Source of the DNA: Bacillota bacterium
GTDB taxonomy: Bacteria > Bacillota > Syntrophomonadia > Syntrophomonadales > DTU052
Length of the DNA: 36,896 nt
Assembly (NCBI GenBank): GCA_029781825.1
Contig: JAKOVY010000057.1
Span: 1-36,896, forward strand
Reading direction: 5' to 3'
Shown here: positions 9,755-17,098 of the stretch, piece by piece
How positions within the stretch are numbered: position 1 is the stretch's first letter
Layout of the letters: the number at the start of each line of letters is the position of its first letter
Position numbers and translations under genes: made by a program
Notes under the pieces: generated by a model
Database searches by the model: none
The model's input: the letters and a program-made list of their open reading frames with translations, nothing else
What the model was told of the DNA's origin: nothing

Positions 9755-10480
9755 TTGAAGTTTAAGGGAGCCCAGGTCTCGATGGCGGTTGTATGCCTGG
9801 TCTTGGGAATAGTGTTGGCACTTCAATTCAGATCCAATGAGAACAGTCCCCGGAGCCTGTCGAGCGACCGCTGGACGGAGATTACGGTACAAATGGAAAA
9901 CCTGAGGCGAGAGCGGGATTATCTGGCGGAGGAGGTTTTGTCGCTCCGGGAGAAGCTGGAGGAAGCGGCTTCGAGCCAGGAGGGGAATGCAGTAAACGCT
10001 CTTAGAGAGGAACTGGCCAAAGCAAATATGGCTGCGGGACTGGTTGCGGTGAGAGGAAAAGGAATTATCGTCACCCTTAACGACAGCCCTCATGTGTTGC
10101 AGCCCGGGGAAGACCCCAATTTATACCTGATTCATGATGAGGACTTATTAAAGGTGGTAAATGAACTGTGGGCGGCGGGAGCCGAGGCCATCAGCATTAA
10201 CGGGCACCGACTGATCACCAATTCCGAGATCGACTGTGCAGGTACCACCATCCTGGTCAATGTAAACAAGATTGCACCACCGTTTGTGATTCATGCCATC
10301 GGGGACCCGCAGGTGTTGGAAAGCTCGTTAAGGATTAAGGGCGGTTGGATCGAAACCCTGCAAATGTGGGGCATTCAAGTTCAGATACAGCCCTCGGATT
10401 CGGTTGAGGTACCGGCCTACAAGGGATCCATCAAGTTCCAATATGCAGAGCCGATAAAGAGCGGCACAGGCAATGACTGA
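9755..10480 (+). CDS. DUF881 family protein (YlxW/YlxX type)
   Basis: A 241-residue protein with an N-terminal membrane anchor (about 7-25), an extracellular coiled-coil segment rich in Glu, Leu and Arg (about 38-90) and a C-terminal DUF881 domain (about 95-230). The domain contains GIIVTLNDSP, the block NELWAAGAEAISINGHRL, and IGDPQVLE. Proteins of this family are encoded between divIB/ftsQ and sbp/ftsA in Firmicutes; their function is unknown. The TTG start at 9755 follows GGGGTGA. The 14-base gap after ftsQ implies cotranscription. Confidence 0.9.
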   Translation: MKFKGAQVSMAVVCLVLGIVLALQFRSNENSPRSLSSDRWTEITVQMENLRRERDYLAEEVLSLREKLEEAASSQEGNAVNALREELAKANMAAGLVAVRGKGIIVTLNDSPHVLQPGEDPNLYLIHDEDLLKVVNELWAAGAEAISINGHRLITNSEIDCAGTTILVNVNKIAPPFVIHAIGDPQVLESSLRIKGGWIETLQMWGIQVQIQPSDSVEVPAYKGSIKFQYAEPIKSGTGND

Positions 10481-10553
10481 TGAGGGCCCGGTTCGGGGAA
10501 TAAACTGTATGCGGGTGACGCTTAATTCTTAAACTTAGAGAGGCGGTATATTT

Positions 10554-10892
10554 ATGTGGTTGGTGGTTATATTCTGCATGCTCATTGGCCTCATTATTGG
10601 CTTTCAACTGCCGATCTTTATCCCTCTGGTATATGCGAAATACATGTCTGTAGCCATACTCGCGATGCTGGACTCGGTTTTTGGCGGAATCAGGGCCTAT
10701 ATGGAGAATGTGTTTGACACCACGGTGTTTGTCAGCGGGTTTGTAACCAACGCCCTTTTGGCGGGCGGCCTGGCTTATCTGGGAGACCGGTTGGGCGTTG
10801 AGCTGTATTTGGCGGCCGTGGTAGCCTTTGGCGTAAGGCTGTTCCAGAACCTTGCTATAATCAGGCGCTATTTCTTAAAGAAATCCTATTAA
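10554..10892 (+). CDS. sbp: Small basic protein Sbp (DUF1290)
   Basis: A 112-residue membrane protein with three hydrophobic stretches (about 2-22, 28-44 and 60-100), a central FGGIRAYMEN motif and a basic tail (RRYFLKKSY). It matches the Sbp/DUF1290 family, which in Bacillus lies next to ylxX and just before ftsA. Function is not established. GAGAGGCGG precedes the ATG at 10554. A 73-base gap separates it from the DUF881 gene. Confidence 0.88.
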   Translation: MWLVVIFCMLIGLIIGFQLPIFIPLVYAKYMSVAILAMLDSVFGGIRAYMENVFDTTVFVSGFVTNALLAGGLAYLGDRLGVELYLAAVVAFGVRLFQNLAIIRRYFLKKSY

Positions 10893-10917
10893 TATACGAC
10901 ATATAATATACGACATA
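10891..10917 (+). repeat. Two tandem copies of a 13-base A+T-rich repeat upstream of ftsA
   Basis: AATATACGACATA occurs at 10891-10903 and again, identical, at 10905-10917, a period of 14 bases. The pair lies at the end of sbp and before ftsA in an otherwise more G+C-rich region. A -10-like TATAAT occurs at 10902-10907 without a good -35. It may be a paired protein-binding site or chance duplication. Confidence 0.6.
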
Positions 10918-10985
10918 AAAAAGGAAATTTTGCGCTGGCGTGGTAAATAGATGATAAGGCAAGTTTGGTGCTGCGGGGGTCTTCG

Positions 10986-12215
10986 GTGAGAAGGAATATT
11001 GTGGTCGGCCTCGATTTGGGCTCCACCAAAATGGCAGTTGCGGTGGGAGAAGTTAATCCCGACAATTCTCTTACTCTGCTGGCACTCAGTCAAATAGACT
11101 CATCGGGGATGCGCCGAGGGAATGTGGTTGATATAGAATCCTCGGCCAGGGCTATTGATCAACTGCTGGATGGTGTAGAACGAATTGCCGGAACCAGTAT
11201 CACCTCCACCCGCGTAGGCTTCAACAGTACCAGTGTAGCTACGACCATTAACCGGGCAACAATTGCGGTAACACATCCCCATCACGAGATAAACAGTGAC
11301 GACATCAGCCGAGCCATTCAAGCCGCCAGGATGGTTCCCGTCTCACCCGACCGCTCAGTCGTGCACATTATACCCAGGCAGTTTATCGTTGACGGCTATG
11401 AGGGCGTAGTCGATCCCCTGGGAATGATGGGATCGCGTCTGGAAGTTGAGGTAATAATCGTTACCGCGATGACCTCTGCTTTGCAGAACATGGTTAAGAC
11501 GGTCAGCCGTACCGGAACCAAGGTCAGGGAGATTGTCTTAAGCAGCATTCTGGCTGCAGAAGCGGTTCTCCAGCCCGCGGAAAAGGAAATGGGTGTAGTT
11601 TTAGTTGACATCGGAGGGGGTACCACCGATGTTGCGGTCTTTGAACAGGGTTCGCTGGTTTATGCCTCGGTCCTTCCGGTAGGCGGGGATTACATAACTC
11701 GTGACCTGGCGGTAGGGTTGAGAACCACCATAGATGAAGCCCGCCGCATAAAAGAGAATTACGGCTATGCTCATGTGGATTTGATTTCCGAAGGAACAAT
11801 GGTTGAGATCTCCAGCATTTACGGCAAGGACAGCCGTCAGGTTTCTCAAAGGACCATTGCCTCGATTATTCAGCCCCGGGTCGAAGAACTTCTGGAGATT
11901 CTGAATGCGGAGCTGCGCCGCACCGGTTTTAATGGCGTGCTGCCGGCGGGGATAGTTTTAACAGGTGGGTGCTCTCTATTAAAAGGAATTATACCTTTTG
12001 GAGAAGAATACCTTAATATGCCCATGCGAATAGGTTATCCGGAGAACGGCGGCCTGGGGGTCAATCAGCAGTACGGGCCCGAGTACGCTGTTGTACTGGG
12101 CAATCTGCTGTACGGAGCCCGTGTTTTGGGCGACCTGGGAGGAGACAAGCAGGATAAGCTTTTAGGCGGTTTCATTTCCAGAATAGGATACTGGTTTAAA
12201 GAGTTGTTCAGTTAA
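10986..12215 (+). CDS. ftsA: Cell division protein FtsA
   Basis: FtsA is an actin-like ATPase that tethers FtsZ filaments to the membrane. Visible motifs are the phosphate-1 loop VGLDLGSTKMAV near the N terminus, the SHS2 (1C) domain at about 80-160, phosphate-2 VVLVDIGGGTTDVAVF, adenosine motif GIVLTGGCSLLKGI, and a C-terminal amphipathic tail GGFISRIGYWFKELFS that would bind the membrane. The frame is open to TTG 10965; I chose GTG 10986 (409 residues) because GGGGGT lies 7 bases upstream and the core begins almost at once. ftsZ follows after 12 bases. Confidence 0.93.
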   Translation: MRRNIVVGLDLGSTKMAVAVGEVNPDNSLTLLALSQIDSSGMRRGNVVDIESSARAIDQLLDGVERIAGTSITSTRVGFNSTSVATTINRATIAVTHPHHEINSDDISRAIQAARMVPVSPDRSVVHIIPRQFIVDGYEGVVDPLGMMGSRLEVEVIIVTAMTSALQNMVKTVSRTGTKVREIVLSSILAAEAVLQPAEKEMGVVLVDIGGGTTDVAVFEQGSLVYASVLPVGGDYITRDLAVGLRTTIDEARRIKENYGYAHVDLISEGTMVEISSIYGKDSRQVSQRTIASIIQPRVEELLEILNAELRRTGFNGVLPAGIVLTGGCSLLKGIIPFGEEYLNMPMRIGYPENGGLGVNQQYGPEYAVVLGNLLYGARVLGDLGGDKQDKLLGGFISRIGYWFKELFS

Positions 12216-12227
12216 GGGGGTTAGAAG

Positions 12228-13277
12228 GTGCTCGAGTTTGACGTTGAGGAACATCAGCAATTTGCCGACATAAAGGTAATAGGTGTTGGCGGTGGCGGCA
12301 ACAACGCAGTCAATCGCATGATTGAAGCCGATCTGCGCGGTGTAGTATTCATTGCTGCCAATACCGACAGCCAGGCATTACGGCTTTCCAAGGCAGAAAT
12401 CAAAATCCAGATGGGTGAAAAGCTTACTAAAGGATTGGGTGCAGGCGCCAACCCGGAAATTGGAAAGAAAGCCGCTGAAGAAAGCAGGGAGGAGATCAAA
12501 AAAGCGCTGCAGGGTGCGGATATGGTCTTCATTACTGCCGGAATGGGCGGAGGCACCGGAACCGGGGGAGCACCGGTTATTGCCGAAATTGCCAAGGAAT
12601 TGGGCGCCTTAACCGTAGGGGTTGTGACTCGTCCCTTTATGTTTGAAGGGAGAAAGAGAGCCAGTCAGGCGGATCAGGGTGTGGCCGAACTAAAGGCCAA
12701 GGTCGACAGCCTTATTACCATCCCCAATGACCGCTTGCTGCAGGTTGTTGACAAACACACCTCCATCAACGATGCGTTTCTTATTGCCGATGATGTGCTT
12801 CGTCAGGGGGTTCAGGGAATATCGGATCTCATTGCCGTTCCGGCATTGATCAACTGTGACTTTGCCGATGTCAGGACGGTTATGCACGAGACGGGAACCG
12901 CCTTAATGGGAATAGGGGTCGGCCGTGGTGAAAACCGGGCGGTTGAGGCGGCAAGGAACGCGGTTTCCAGCCCGCTGCTTGAAACCTCCATCGACGGCGC
13001 CCGGGGAGTCTTGTTTAACATAACCGGCGATTCCAAACTGACCCTGTTCGAGATAAATGAAGCAGCGGAGATTATATCGCAGGCGGCTGATCCGGATGCC
13101 AATATCATCTTCGGTGTGATGATCGATGACAATCTGCAGGACGAGGTTAGGGTAACCGTCATTGCTACCGGCTTTGACGGCAAGAAAAAGGAGTCCCACC
13201 CCGAAATACCCGAGTTGAAGATGAAATCCTTTGTCTCTCAGGACCTCGAGATCCCCACTTTTCTCAGGAGAAAATAG
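12228..13277 (+). CDS. ftsZ: Cell division protein FtsZ
   Basis: FtsZ is the tubulin-like GTPase forming the Z-ring. The 349-residue protein has [13 protein letters not shown] (19-31), the tubulin signature GGGTGTG (108-114), and the T7 synergy loop NCDFADV (209-215), which completes the active site of the next subunit. A short linker leads to the C-terminal peptide [11 protein letters not shown], the part that binds FtsA and SepF, both encoded in this window. The start is GTG 12228 behind AAGGGGG. A strong terminator follows 30 bases after the stop, closing the dcw operon. Confidence 0.97.
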   Translation: MLEFDVEEHQQFADIKVIGVGGGGNNAVNRMIEADLRGVVFIAANTDSQALRLSKAEIKIQMGEKLTKGLGAGANPEIGKKAAEESREEIKKALQGADMVFITAGMGGGTGTGGAPVIAEIAKELGALTVGVVTRPFMFEGRKRASQADQGVAELKAKVDSLITIPNDRLLQVVDKHTSINDAFLIADDVLRQGVQGISDLIAVPALINCDFADVRTVMHETGTALMGIGVGRGENRAVEAARNAVSSPLLETSIDGARGVLFNITGDSKLTLFEINEAAEIISQAADPDANIIFGVMIDDNLQDEVRVTVIATGFDGKKKESHPEIPELKMKSFVSQDLEIPTFLRRK

Positions 13278-13307
13278 CTGATTTAAGACCGATAATACAT
13301 ACTTTTT

Positions 13308-13344
13308 GAGGCCTTCTGTCAAAACAGGAGGCCTTTTGTTTTTT
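13308..13344 (+). terminator. Intrinsic terminator after ftsZ
   Basis: A 12-bp stem (13308-13319 with 13324-13335, core AGGCCT on both sides, two G-U pairs) with a 4-base loop is followed by a T-rich run TTTTGTTTTTT through 13344. It ends the dcw transcript before the sporulation genes. Confidence 0.9.
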
Positions 13345-13390
13345 CCATGAAATTACAAGATATGCAGTGCTATTCTGCTATACTTTGGAA

Positions 13391-13412
13391 GAATGTTTTA
13401 CAGACAACATTC
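13391..13412 (+). promoter_or_regulatory. Perfect 7-bp dyad over the spoIIGA promoter
   Basis: GAATGTT (13391-13397) and AACATTC (13406-13412) form a perfect inverted repeat separated by 8 bases. It overlaps the proposed -35 hexamer of the spoIIGA promoter, so it looks like a repressor or activator site. No regulator is recognised. Confidence 0.45.
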
Positions 13413-13425
13413 ATAGTGATTTAAT
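13397..13425 (+). promoter_or_regulatory. Sigma-A-type promoter of spoIIGA-sigE
   Basis: TTTACA (13397-13402), a 17-base spacer and TTTAAT (13420-13425) with the extended -10 dinucleotide TG at 13417-13418 make a good housekeeping promoter 45 bases before the spoIIGA start. TGGCGAA at 13425-13431 fits the 0A-box form TGNCGAA, though one short match is weak evidence. A second candidate, TTACAA (13353-13358) with TATACT (13379-13384), has a 20-base spacer; an over-long spacer is a known trait of the Spo0A-activated spoIIG promoter of Bacillus. Confidence 0.55.
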
Positions 13426-13469
13426 GGCGAATGGGCTTCACACTCCGGGAGACGGGAGGGTGATAGCAG

Positions 13470-14354
13470 ATGGATCAGACCCCGGTTTATTTAGATGTAA
13501 TCATTTTGGTCAACCTGGTCATGGACTTCCTGATCCTGTGGGCGGCTGGAAAGCTTGCAGGTATTGAGATACGTTACGGGCGAATTCTTACAGCCTCCAT
13601 TCTCGGTGCCATTTACTCGGCAGGATGTGTATTCAGCAATCTGTCGGTATGGTATGACTTCCCGGTAAAGATTATTATTTCCGGATTAATTGTCATCCTG
13701 GCATACTGGCCGGATAGCGGCCGCATGTTCATGAAAGCCTGGGCGTACTTCTACGGGGTAAGCTTTGCCATGGCTGGAGCGGTCGTGGGTTTCTCTTACC
13801 TTTTTCAGGGTTATCCGTTTAAATCGGTAACCGATTTCTCCTACCTGTGGCTGGGGGGCGGAATAATCTGTGCCGTTGCCCTGGGAGCCTATGGTGACCG
13901 GTTGATGAGGGAGCGGGTCCTGCCCAACCTGCTTAGATGTACGGTGGGAATGCGCTTCGGCTCCACCTGGTGCGAGGGTCAGGGGTTCATTGATACCGGC
14001 AACAATCTGACCGATCCCTTAACCAACAAACCGGTGGTGGTGGCCGAATACAAACTGGTGAGCAATTGTTTCCCATCTGATGTCCGTGAGGCTGTGGATT
14101 ACTGCCAGCAGGAGGATAAACTGTTTGAAGCCCTCGCCCAGACCAGTTGGGCCAATCGCCTTCGTGTAATTCCTTTTACCTCAATCGGAAAAAAACACGG
14201 GCTTCTGATTGGGTTACGCAGCGACGAGCTCAAGATTCAAGCTGGAAACCGGTGGCTGAGTTATCCTGGTGTGGTCATCGGTTTGTACCACGATTCGCTT
14301 AGCCCGGAGGGAAGCTTTCAGATGCTGGTTCCCGCCAGTTTCGTCCAGCAATGA
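13470..14354 (+). CDS. spoIIGA: Sporulation protease SpoIIGA (pro-sigma-E processing)
   Basis: SpoIIGA is the membrane-embedded aspartic protease that removes the pro-sequence of sigma-E in the mother cell when it senses SpoIIR. The 294-residue product has five hydrophobic segments in the first 145 residues and a C-terminal protease domain with the catalytic motif FIDTGNNLTDPL (Asp175-Thr-Gly), then PFTSIGKKHGLL. Length and layout match the family. A strong ribosome site (GGGAGGGTGAT) precedes the ATG. Its substrate sigE follows after 30 bases; spoIIR lies 1.7 kb downstream. Confidence 0.94.
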   Translation: MDQTPVYLDVIILVNLVMDFLILWAAGKLAGIEIRYGRILTASILGAIYSAGCVFSNLSVWYDFPVKIIISGLIVILAYWPDSGRMFMKAWAYFYGVSFAMAGAVVGFSYLFQGYPFKSVTDFSYLWLGGGIICAVALGAYGDRLMRERVLPNLLRCTVGMRFGSTWCEGQGFIDTGNNLTDPLTNKPVVVAEYKLVSNCFPSDVREAVDYCQQEDKLFEALAQTSWANRLRVIPFTSIGKKHGLLIGLRSDELKIQAGNRWLSYPGVVIGLYHDSLSPEGSFQMLVPASFVQQ

Positions 14355-14384
14355 TCAGCTTGTGCAAGCAGGGAGGTATACGGA

Positions 14385-15113
14385 ATGGTAGAGATGTTTA
14401 AAAGAATCCAGGCTTCGATCAAGTTTTTTCTGGTCAGGGTACTGTTAAAGGCCCGGGCTTACCGGTATGTGTATTACGTGGGGAGCACGGAAGTTTTACC
14501 TCCACCCTTGTCAGCAGATGAAGAAGGACTTCTTATAAGCAGGCTGGAAAGCGGGGACCTGTCGGTAAAGAGCAGTCTGATTGAGCACAACCTGAGGCTG
14601 GTCGTTTACATAGCCAAAAAATTTGAGAATACGGGAATCAATATTGAAGACCTGGTCTCAATTGGGACAATCGGTTTGATCAAAGCGGTCAACACCTTCG
14701 ATCCGCAGAAGAACATTAAACTCGCCACCTATGCTTCTCGCTGCATAGAAAACGAGATCCTCATGTACCTGCGCCGCAATATGAAGACCAAGATTGAGGT
14801 TTCATTGGATGAGCCCTTGAATATCGACTGGGACGGCAATGAACTGCTGCTGTCGGATATTCTGGGGACGGAAGGCGACATGATTTACAAGCAGATCGAA
14901 GAAGAAGTGGAAAAGAAGCTGCTTTCCCAGGCGATACTGAAACTGTCGCCCCGGGAAAAGAAAATAATCCAGCTGCGCTTCGGACTCGAAGACGGCAATG
15001 AAAAGACTCAGAAAGAGGTAGCCGACGTCCTGGGAATTTCGCAGTCATACATATCAAGGCTGGAAAAAAGGATTCTGCGGCGATTGCGCCGGGAGATAAG
15101 AAAATCCGAATAA
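14385..15113 (+). CDS. sigE: RNA polymerase sporulation sigma factor SigE
   Basis: Sigma-E directs early mother-cell gene expression. The 242-residue protein starts with a hydrophobic, basic pro-sequence (about 1-30) ending near [14 protein letters not shown] (30-43), the area where pro-sigma-E of Bacillus is cleaved by SpoIIGA. Region 2 follows with [34 protein letters not shown] and [20 protein letters not shown], then [17 protein letters not shown] and the region 4 helix-turn-helix [23 protein letters not shown]. Near identity of these blocks with B. subtilis SigE makes the assignment firm. GGGAGGT precedes the ATG. Confidence 0.97.
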   Translation: MVEMFKRIQASIKFFLVRVLLKARAYRYVYYVGSTEVLPPPLSADEEGLLISRLESGDLSVKSSLIEHNLRLVVYIAKKFENTGINIEDLVSIGTIGLIKAVNTFDPQKNIKLATYASRCIENEILMYLRRNMKTKIEVSLDEPLNIDWDGNELLLSDILGTEGDMIYKQIEEEVEKKLLSQAILKLSPREKKIIQLRFGLEDGNEKTQKEVADVLGISQSYISRLEKRILRRLRREIRKSE

Positions 15114-15138
15114 TACCCGCCAAGCCATCCTATCATCG

Positions 15139-15154
15139 GGGACCGCAAGGTCCC
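15139..15154 (+). terminator. Hairpin between sigE and sigG (weak terminator or attenuator)
   Basis: GGGACC (15139-15144) and GGTCCC (15149-15154) form a perfect 6-bp stem closed by the stable GNRA-type loop GCAA. The following bases (TCATTTCTTG) are only moderately T-rich, so read-through from sigE into sigG is likely. Confidence 0.45.
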
Positions 15155-15195
15155 TCATTTCTTGCCGTTTGGTTACTCCCCGCCCAAAGACCTCA

Positions 15196-15225
15196 GAATA
15201 AATACATTCTTGAAAGTTAATACTG
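15196..15225 (+). promoter_or_regulatory. Candidate sigma-F/sigma-G promoter of sigG
   Basis: GAATA (15196-15200) fits the forespore -35 form GHATR, and AATACTG (15219-15225), 18 bases on, resembles the -10 form CATnHTA with mismatches at both ends. Spacing agrees with forespore promoters. In Bacillus sigG is transcribed by sigma-F and then by sigma-G itself, so the location makes sense; the match alone is modest. Confidence 0.45.
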
Positions 15226-15265
15226 TTGATGAAAATTCCGCAAAATGAGAGGACGGGAAAACTTG

Positions 15266-16036
15266 ATGATCAACAAGGTTGAAATCTGTGGTGTAAACAC
15301 CTCCAATCTCCCGGTTCTCAAGAATGAAGAGATGAAGACTCTATTTCTGCGGGCGCAGAAAGGGGAAAAGGAAGCACGAGAAGAGCTGATTAGAGGCAAT
15401 TTGAGGTTGGTTTTGAGCGTAATTCAGAGGTTCAGCAATCGCGGAGAATATGTCGACGATCTGTTTCAGGTGGGCTGCATTGGCCTGATAAAGGCCATCG
15501 ACAACTTTGACCTGGAACAGAACGTAAGGTTTTCCACCTATGCGGTTCCCATGATCATCGGCGAGATCAGAAGGTACCTGCGCGACAACAACCCGGTGAG
15601 GGTATCCCGATCCTTGCGCGATATTGCCTACCGAGCCTTACAGGTCAGGGAGCGGCTGGTTGCGGAAAAGTCTAGAGAGCCCAGCCTGCAGGAAATCGCG
15701 GATCAGCTGGGACTGCCCCAGGAAGAAGTGGTTTTTGCCCTCGATGCCATCCAGGAGCCGATTTCTCTGTTTGAGCCGATATACAACGATGGCGGTGATC
15801 CCATCCTGGTAATGGACCAGATCAGCGACGACAAGACCAACGATGATGTATGGCTGGAGGAAATATCAATAAAAGAAGCCCTAAAAAAACTGGGAGAGCG
15901 GGAAAAACTTATTCTCTCGCTTCGGTTTTTTGAGGGAAAAACGCAGATGGAGGTTGCCGAAGAAATCGGCATCAGCCAGGCCCAGGTTTCTAGGCTGGAA
16001 AAAGCGGCGTTAAAACACATGAAAAAGTATATGTAG
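15266..16036 (+). CDS. sigG: RNA polymerase sporulation sigma factor SigG
   Basis: Sigma-G drives late forespore transcription. From ATG 15266 the protein has 256 residues and begins MINKVEICGVNTSNLPVLKN, the N terminus expected for SigG. Region 2 has DDLFQVGCIGLIKAIDNFDL and FSTYAVPMIIGEIRRYLRDN; then comes VSRSLRDIAYRALQVRERL, the block EPIYNDGGDPI, and region 4 helix-turn-helix TQMEVAEEIGISQAQVSRLEKAA. The frame is open to ATG 15245, which has no ribosome site; GAGAGG at 15247-15252 serves 15263 (TTG) or 15266 only at long spacing, so translation may be weak. spoIIR follows after 12 bases. Confidence 0.96.
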   Translation: MINKVEICGVNTSNLPVLKNEEMKTLFLRAQKGEKEAREELIRGNLRLVLSVIQRFSNRGEYVDDLFQVGCIGLIKAIDNFDLEQNVRFSTYAVPMIIGEIRRYLRDNNPVRVSRSLRDIAYRALQVRERLVAEKSREPSLQEIADQLGLPQEEVVFALDAIQEPISLFEPIYNDGGDPILVMDQISDDKTNDDVWLEEISIKEALKKLGEREKLILSLRFFEGKTQMEVAEEIGISQAQVSRLEKAALKHMKKYM

Positions 16037-16048
16037 GAGGGATCGGAA

Positions 16049-16591
16049 GTGAAAAAGGCCTGGGGCCTTATAATCTTGATACTGGTTTTAGGCATTGCTT
16101 TTCCCGTTTTCCAGCATCTGCTGAAAAAACAGGAAGCCTTCACCCCCAACAGCCTTATTCGCATTCACATTGTCGCCCACAGCGACAGTTCGTTCGATCA
16201 GGAGATCAAGCTTAGGGTAAGAGATCGCCTGGTCAAATGGCTGTCGCCCCGGTTGGCCGCCTGCGGCTCGGCACAGGAGAGCCGCAGGGTTCTGGAGCAG
16301 AACCTCGATGCCATCCGGGAGGAGGCCTGCCGGGAGATTAAGGCCGGCCAGGGGGATTACGGAGCCTCAGTGATGCTGGGCGAATTCGATTTCCCGGTTC
16401 GGACCTACGGGGAGACCGTCCTGCCGGAAGGAAGGCACCAGGCGCTCAGGGTGGTATTGGGAGACGGCAGGGGGAGCAACTGGTGGTGCGTTTTGTACCC
16501 GCCGCTCTGCGTAGGGAAGAACACTGAAGGCGAAAAGGATGTGCGCTGGTTCGTCTCCAGGTTGGTTTCGGATTTAAAGAAAAAGAGTTAA
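16049..16591 (+). CDS. spoIIR: Stage II sporulation signal protein SpoIIR
   Basis: SpoIIR is made in the forespore, secreted into the intermembrane space, and activates SpoIIGA across the septum. The 180-residue product has an N-terminal signal/anchor (about 1-20), then the family core LIRIHIVAHSDSSFDQEIKLRVRDRLVKWL (only the SDS...DQ...LKxRVRD pattern matters) at about 36-66, and a C-terminal domain with NWWCVLYPPLC and a DVRWFVSRL segment. The start is GTG 16049 behind GGAGGGATCGGAA. It sits 12 bases after sigG and before a strong terminator, so it should be cotranscribed with sigG. Confidence 0.92.
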   Translation: MKKAWGLIILILVLGIAFPVFQHLLKKQEAFTPNSLIRIHIVAHSDSSFDQEIKLRVRDRLVKWLSPRLAACGSAQESRRVLEQNLDAIREEACREIKAGQGDYGASVMLGEFDFPVRTYGETVLPEGRHQALRVVLGDGRGSNWWCVLYPPLCVGKNTEGEKDVRWFVSRLVSDLKKKS

Positions 16592-16606
16592 ACCCGTGAA
16601 GCCGCG

Positions 16607-16634
16607 GTCCCCGTAAAACCGGGGACTTTTTTTT
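16607..16634 (+). terminator. Intrinsic terminator after spoIIR
   Basis: A 7-bp G+C-rich stem (GTCCCCG at 16607-16613 with CGGGGAC at 16620-16626) and a 6-base loop are followed by eight T residues (16627-16634). It closes the sigG-spoIIR transcript. Confidence 0.93.
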
Positions 16635-16693
16635 CGCCACCATTTTCTATCACATGTCCCACAACAGCCACATATTAATAGAAAAGGATACAT

Positions 16694-16717
16694 GGTCTTG
16701 CGGACCAACGTAAGACC
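16694..16717 (+). promoter_or_regulatory. Hairpin directly before the ribosome site of ylmC
   Basis: Bases 16694-16702 pair with 16709-16717 (GGTCTTGCG against CGTAAGACC, one G-U) around a 6-base loop. It ends 4 bases before the purine-rich GGGGGGAGGG ribosome site at 16721-16731. No T-run follows, so it is not a terminator; a 5' mRNA-stabilising or translation-control hairpin is possible. Confidence 0.4.
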
Positions 16718-16737
16718 GTCAGGGGGGAGGGAAACAA

Positions 16738-17001
16738 GTGATTAAAATATCCGACCTGAGAACCCGAGAAGTGGTTAACGTGCAGGACGGCAGAAAGCTG
16801 GGGCTTATAAAGGATCTTGATCTCGATGTGGATAAGGGGAAAATAAATGCACTGGTCCTGCCGGGACCGAACAGGCTGATAAATTTTTTTACCCGCAAAG
16901 ATGATATCATTGTTCCCTGGGACCGGATAGTGAAAATCGGCCGGGATGTGATACTGGTTGAAGTAAACCCCTATAACGAAATTCACCACCTGAACGAGTG
17001 A
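16738..17001 (+). CDS. ylmC: YlmC/YmxH family PRC-barrel sporulation protein
   Basis: A small 87-residue protein made of one PRC-barrel-like domain: ISDLRTREVVNVQDGRKLG (3-21), DLDLDVDKGKINALVLPGP, then IIVPWDRIVKIGRDVILVE. This matches the YlmC/YmxH family, widespread in endospore formers; molecular role unknown. In Bacillus, ylmC also follows sigG, which supports orthology by position. Start GTG 16738 has a very strong ribosome site. It stands alone between a terminator and the nrdR promoter. Confidence 0.85.
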   Translation: MIKISDLRTREVVNVQDGRKLGLIKDLDLDVDKGKINALVLPGPNRLINFFTRKDDIIVPWDRIVKIGRDVILVEVNPYNEIHHLNE

Positions 17002-17066
17002 GCGGTCGCAGTGGATATATATTTTAAGATATTGGCCGTATAAACCGTTCAAAATAAAATTAATTT

Positions 17067-17082
17067 ACTCGATATATTGTAT
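17067..17082 (+). promoter_or_regulatory. NrdR-box-like site 1
   Basis: ACTCGATATATTGTAT agrees with the published NrdR-box form acaCwAtATaTwGtgt at 13 of 16 positions. It lies immediately upstream of, and just touches, the extended -10 of the nrdR promoter, and pairs with a second site 32 bases downstream. Confidence 0.7.
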
Positions 17083-17090
17083 GCTATAAT
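17082..17090 (+). promoter_or_regulatory. Extended -10 promoter of nrdR-nrdD-nrdG
   Basis: TGCTATAAT (17082-17090) is a perfect TGnTATAAT. A -35 is poor (TTTACT at 17064-17069 has a 15-base spacer). The -10 lies between two NrdR-box-like sites, so NrdR binding would block polymerase. Confidence 0.65.
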
Positions 17091-17098
17091 AATCATAA

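Noticed and set aside
13367-13567. 66-codon open frame before and overlapping spoIIGA
   Set aside because: No ribosome site, overlaps the promoter and the strong spoIIGA start, no similarity to known proteins.
16670-16693. ACATATT and GATACATG as a sigma-E promoter for ylmC
   Set aside because: The spacer is about 10 bases, several bases too short for sigma-E promoters, and the -10 has end mismatches.
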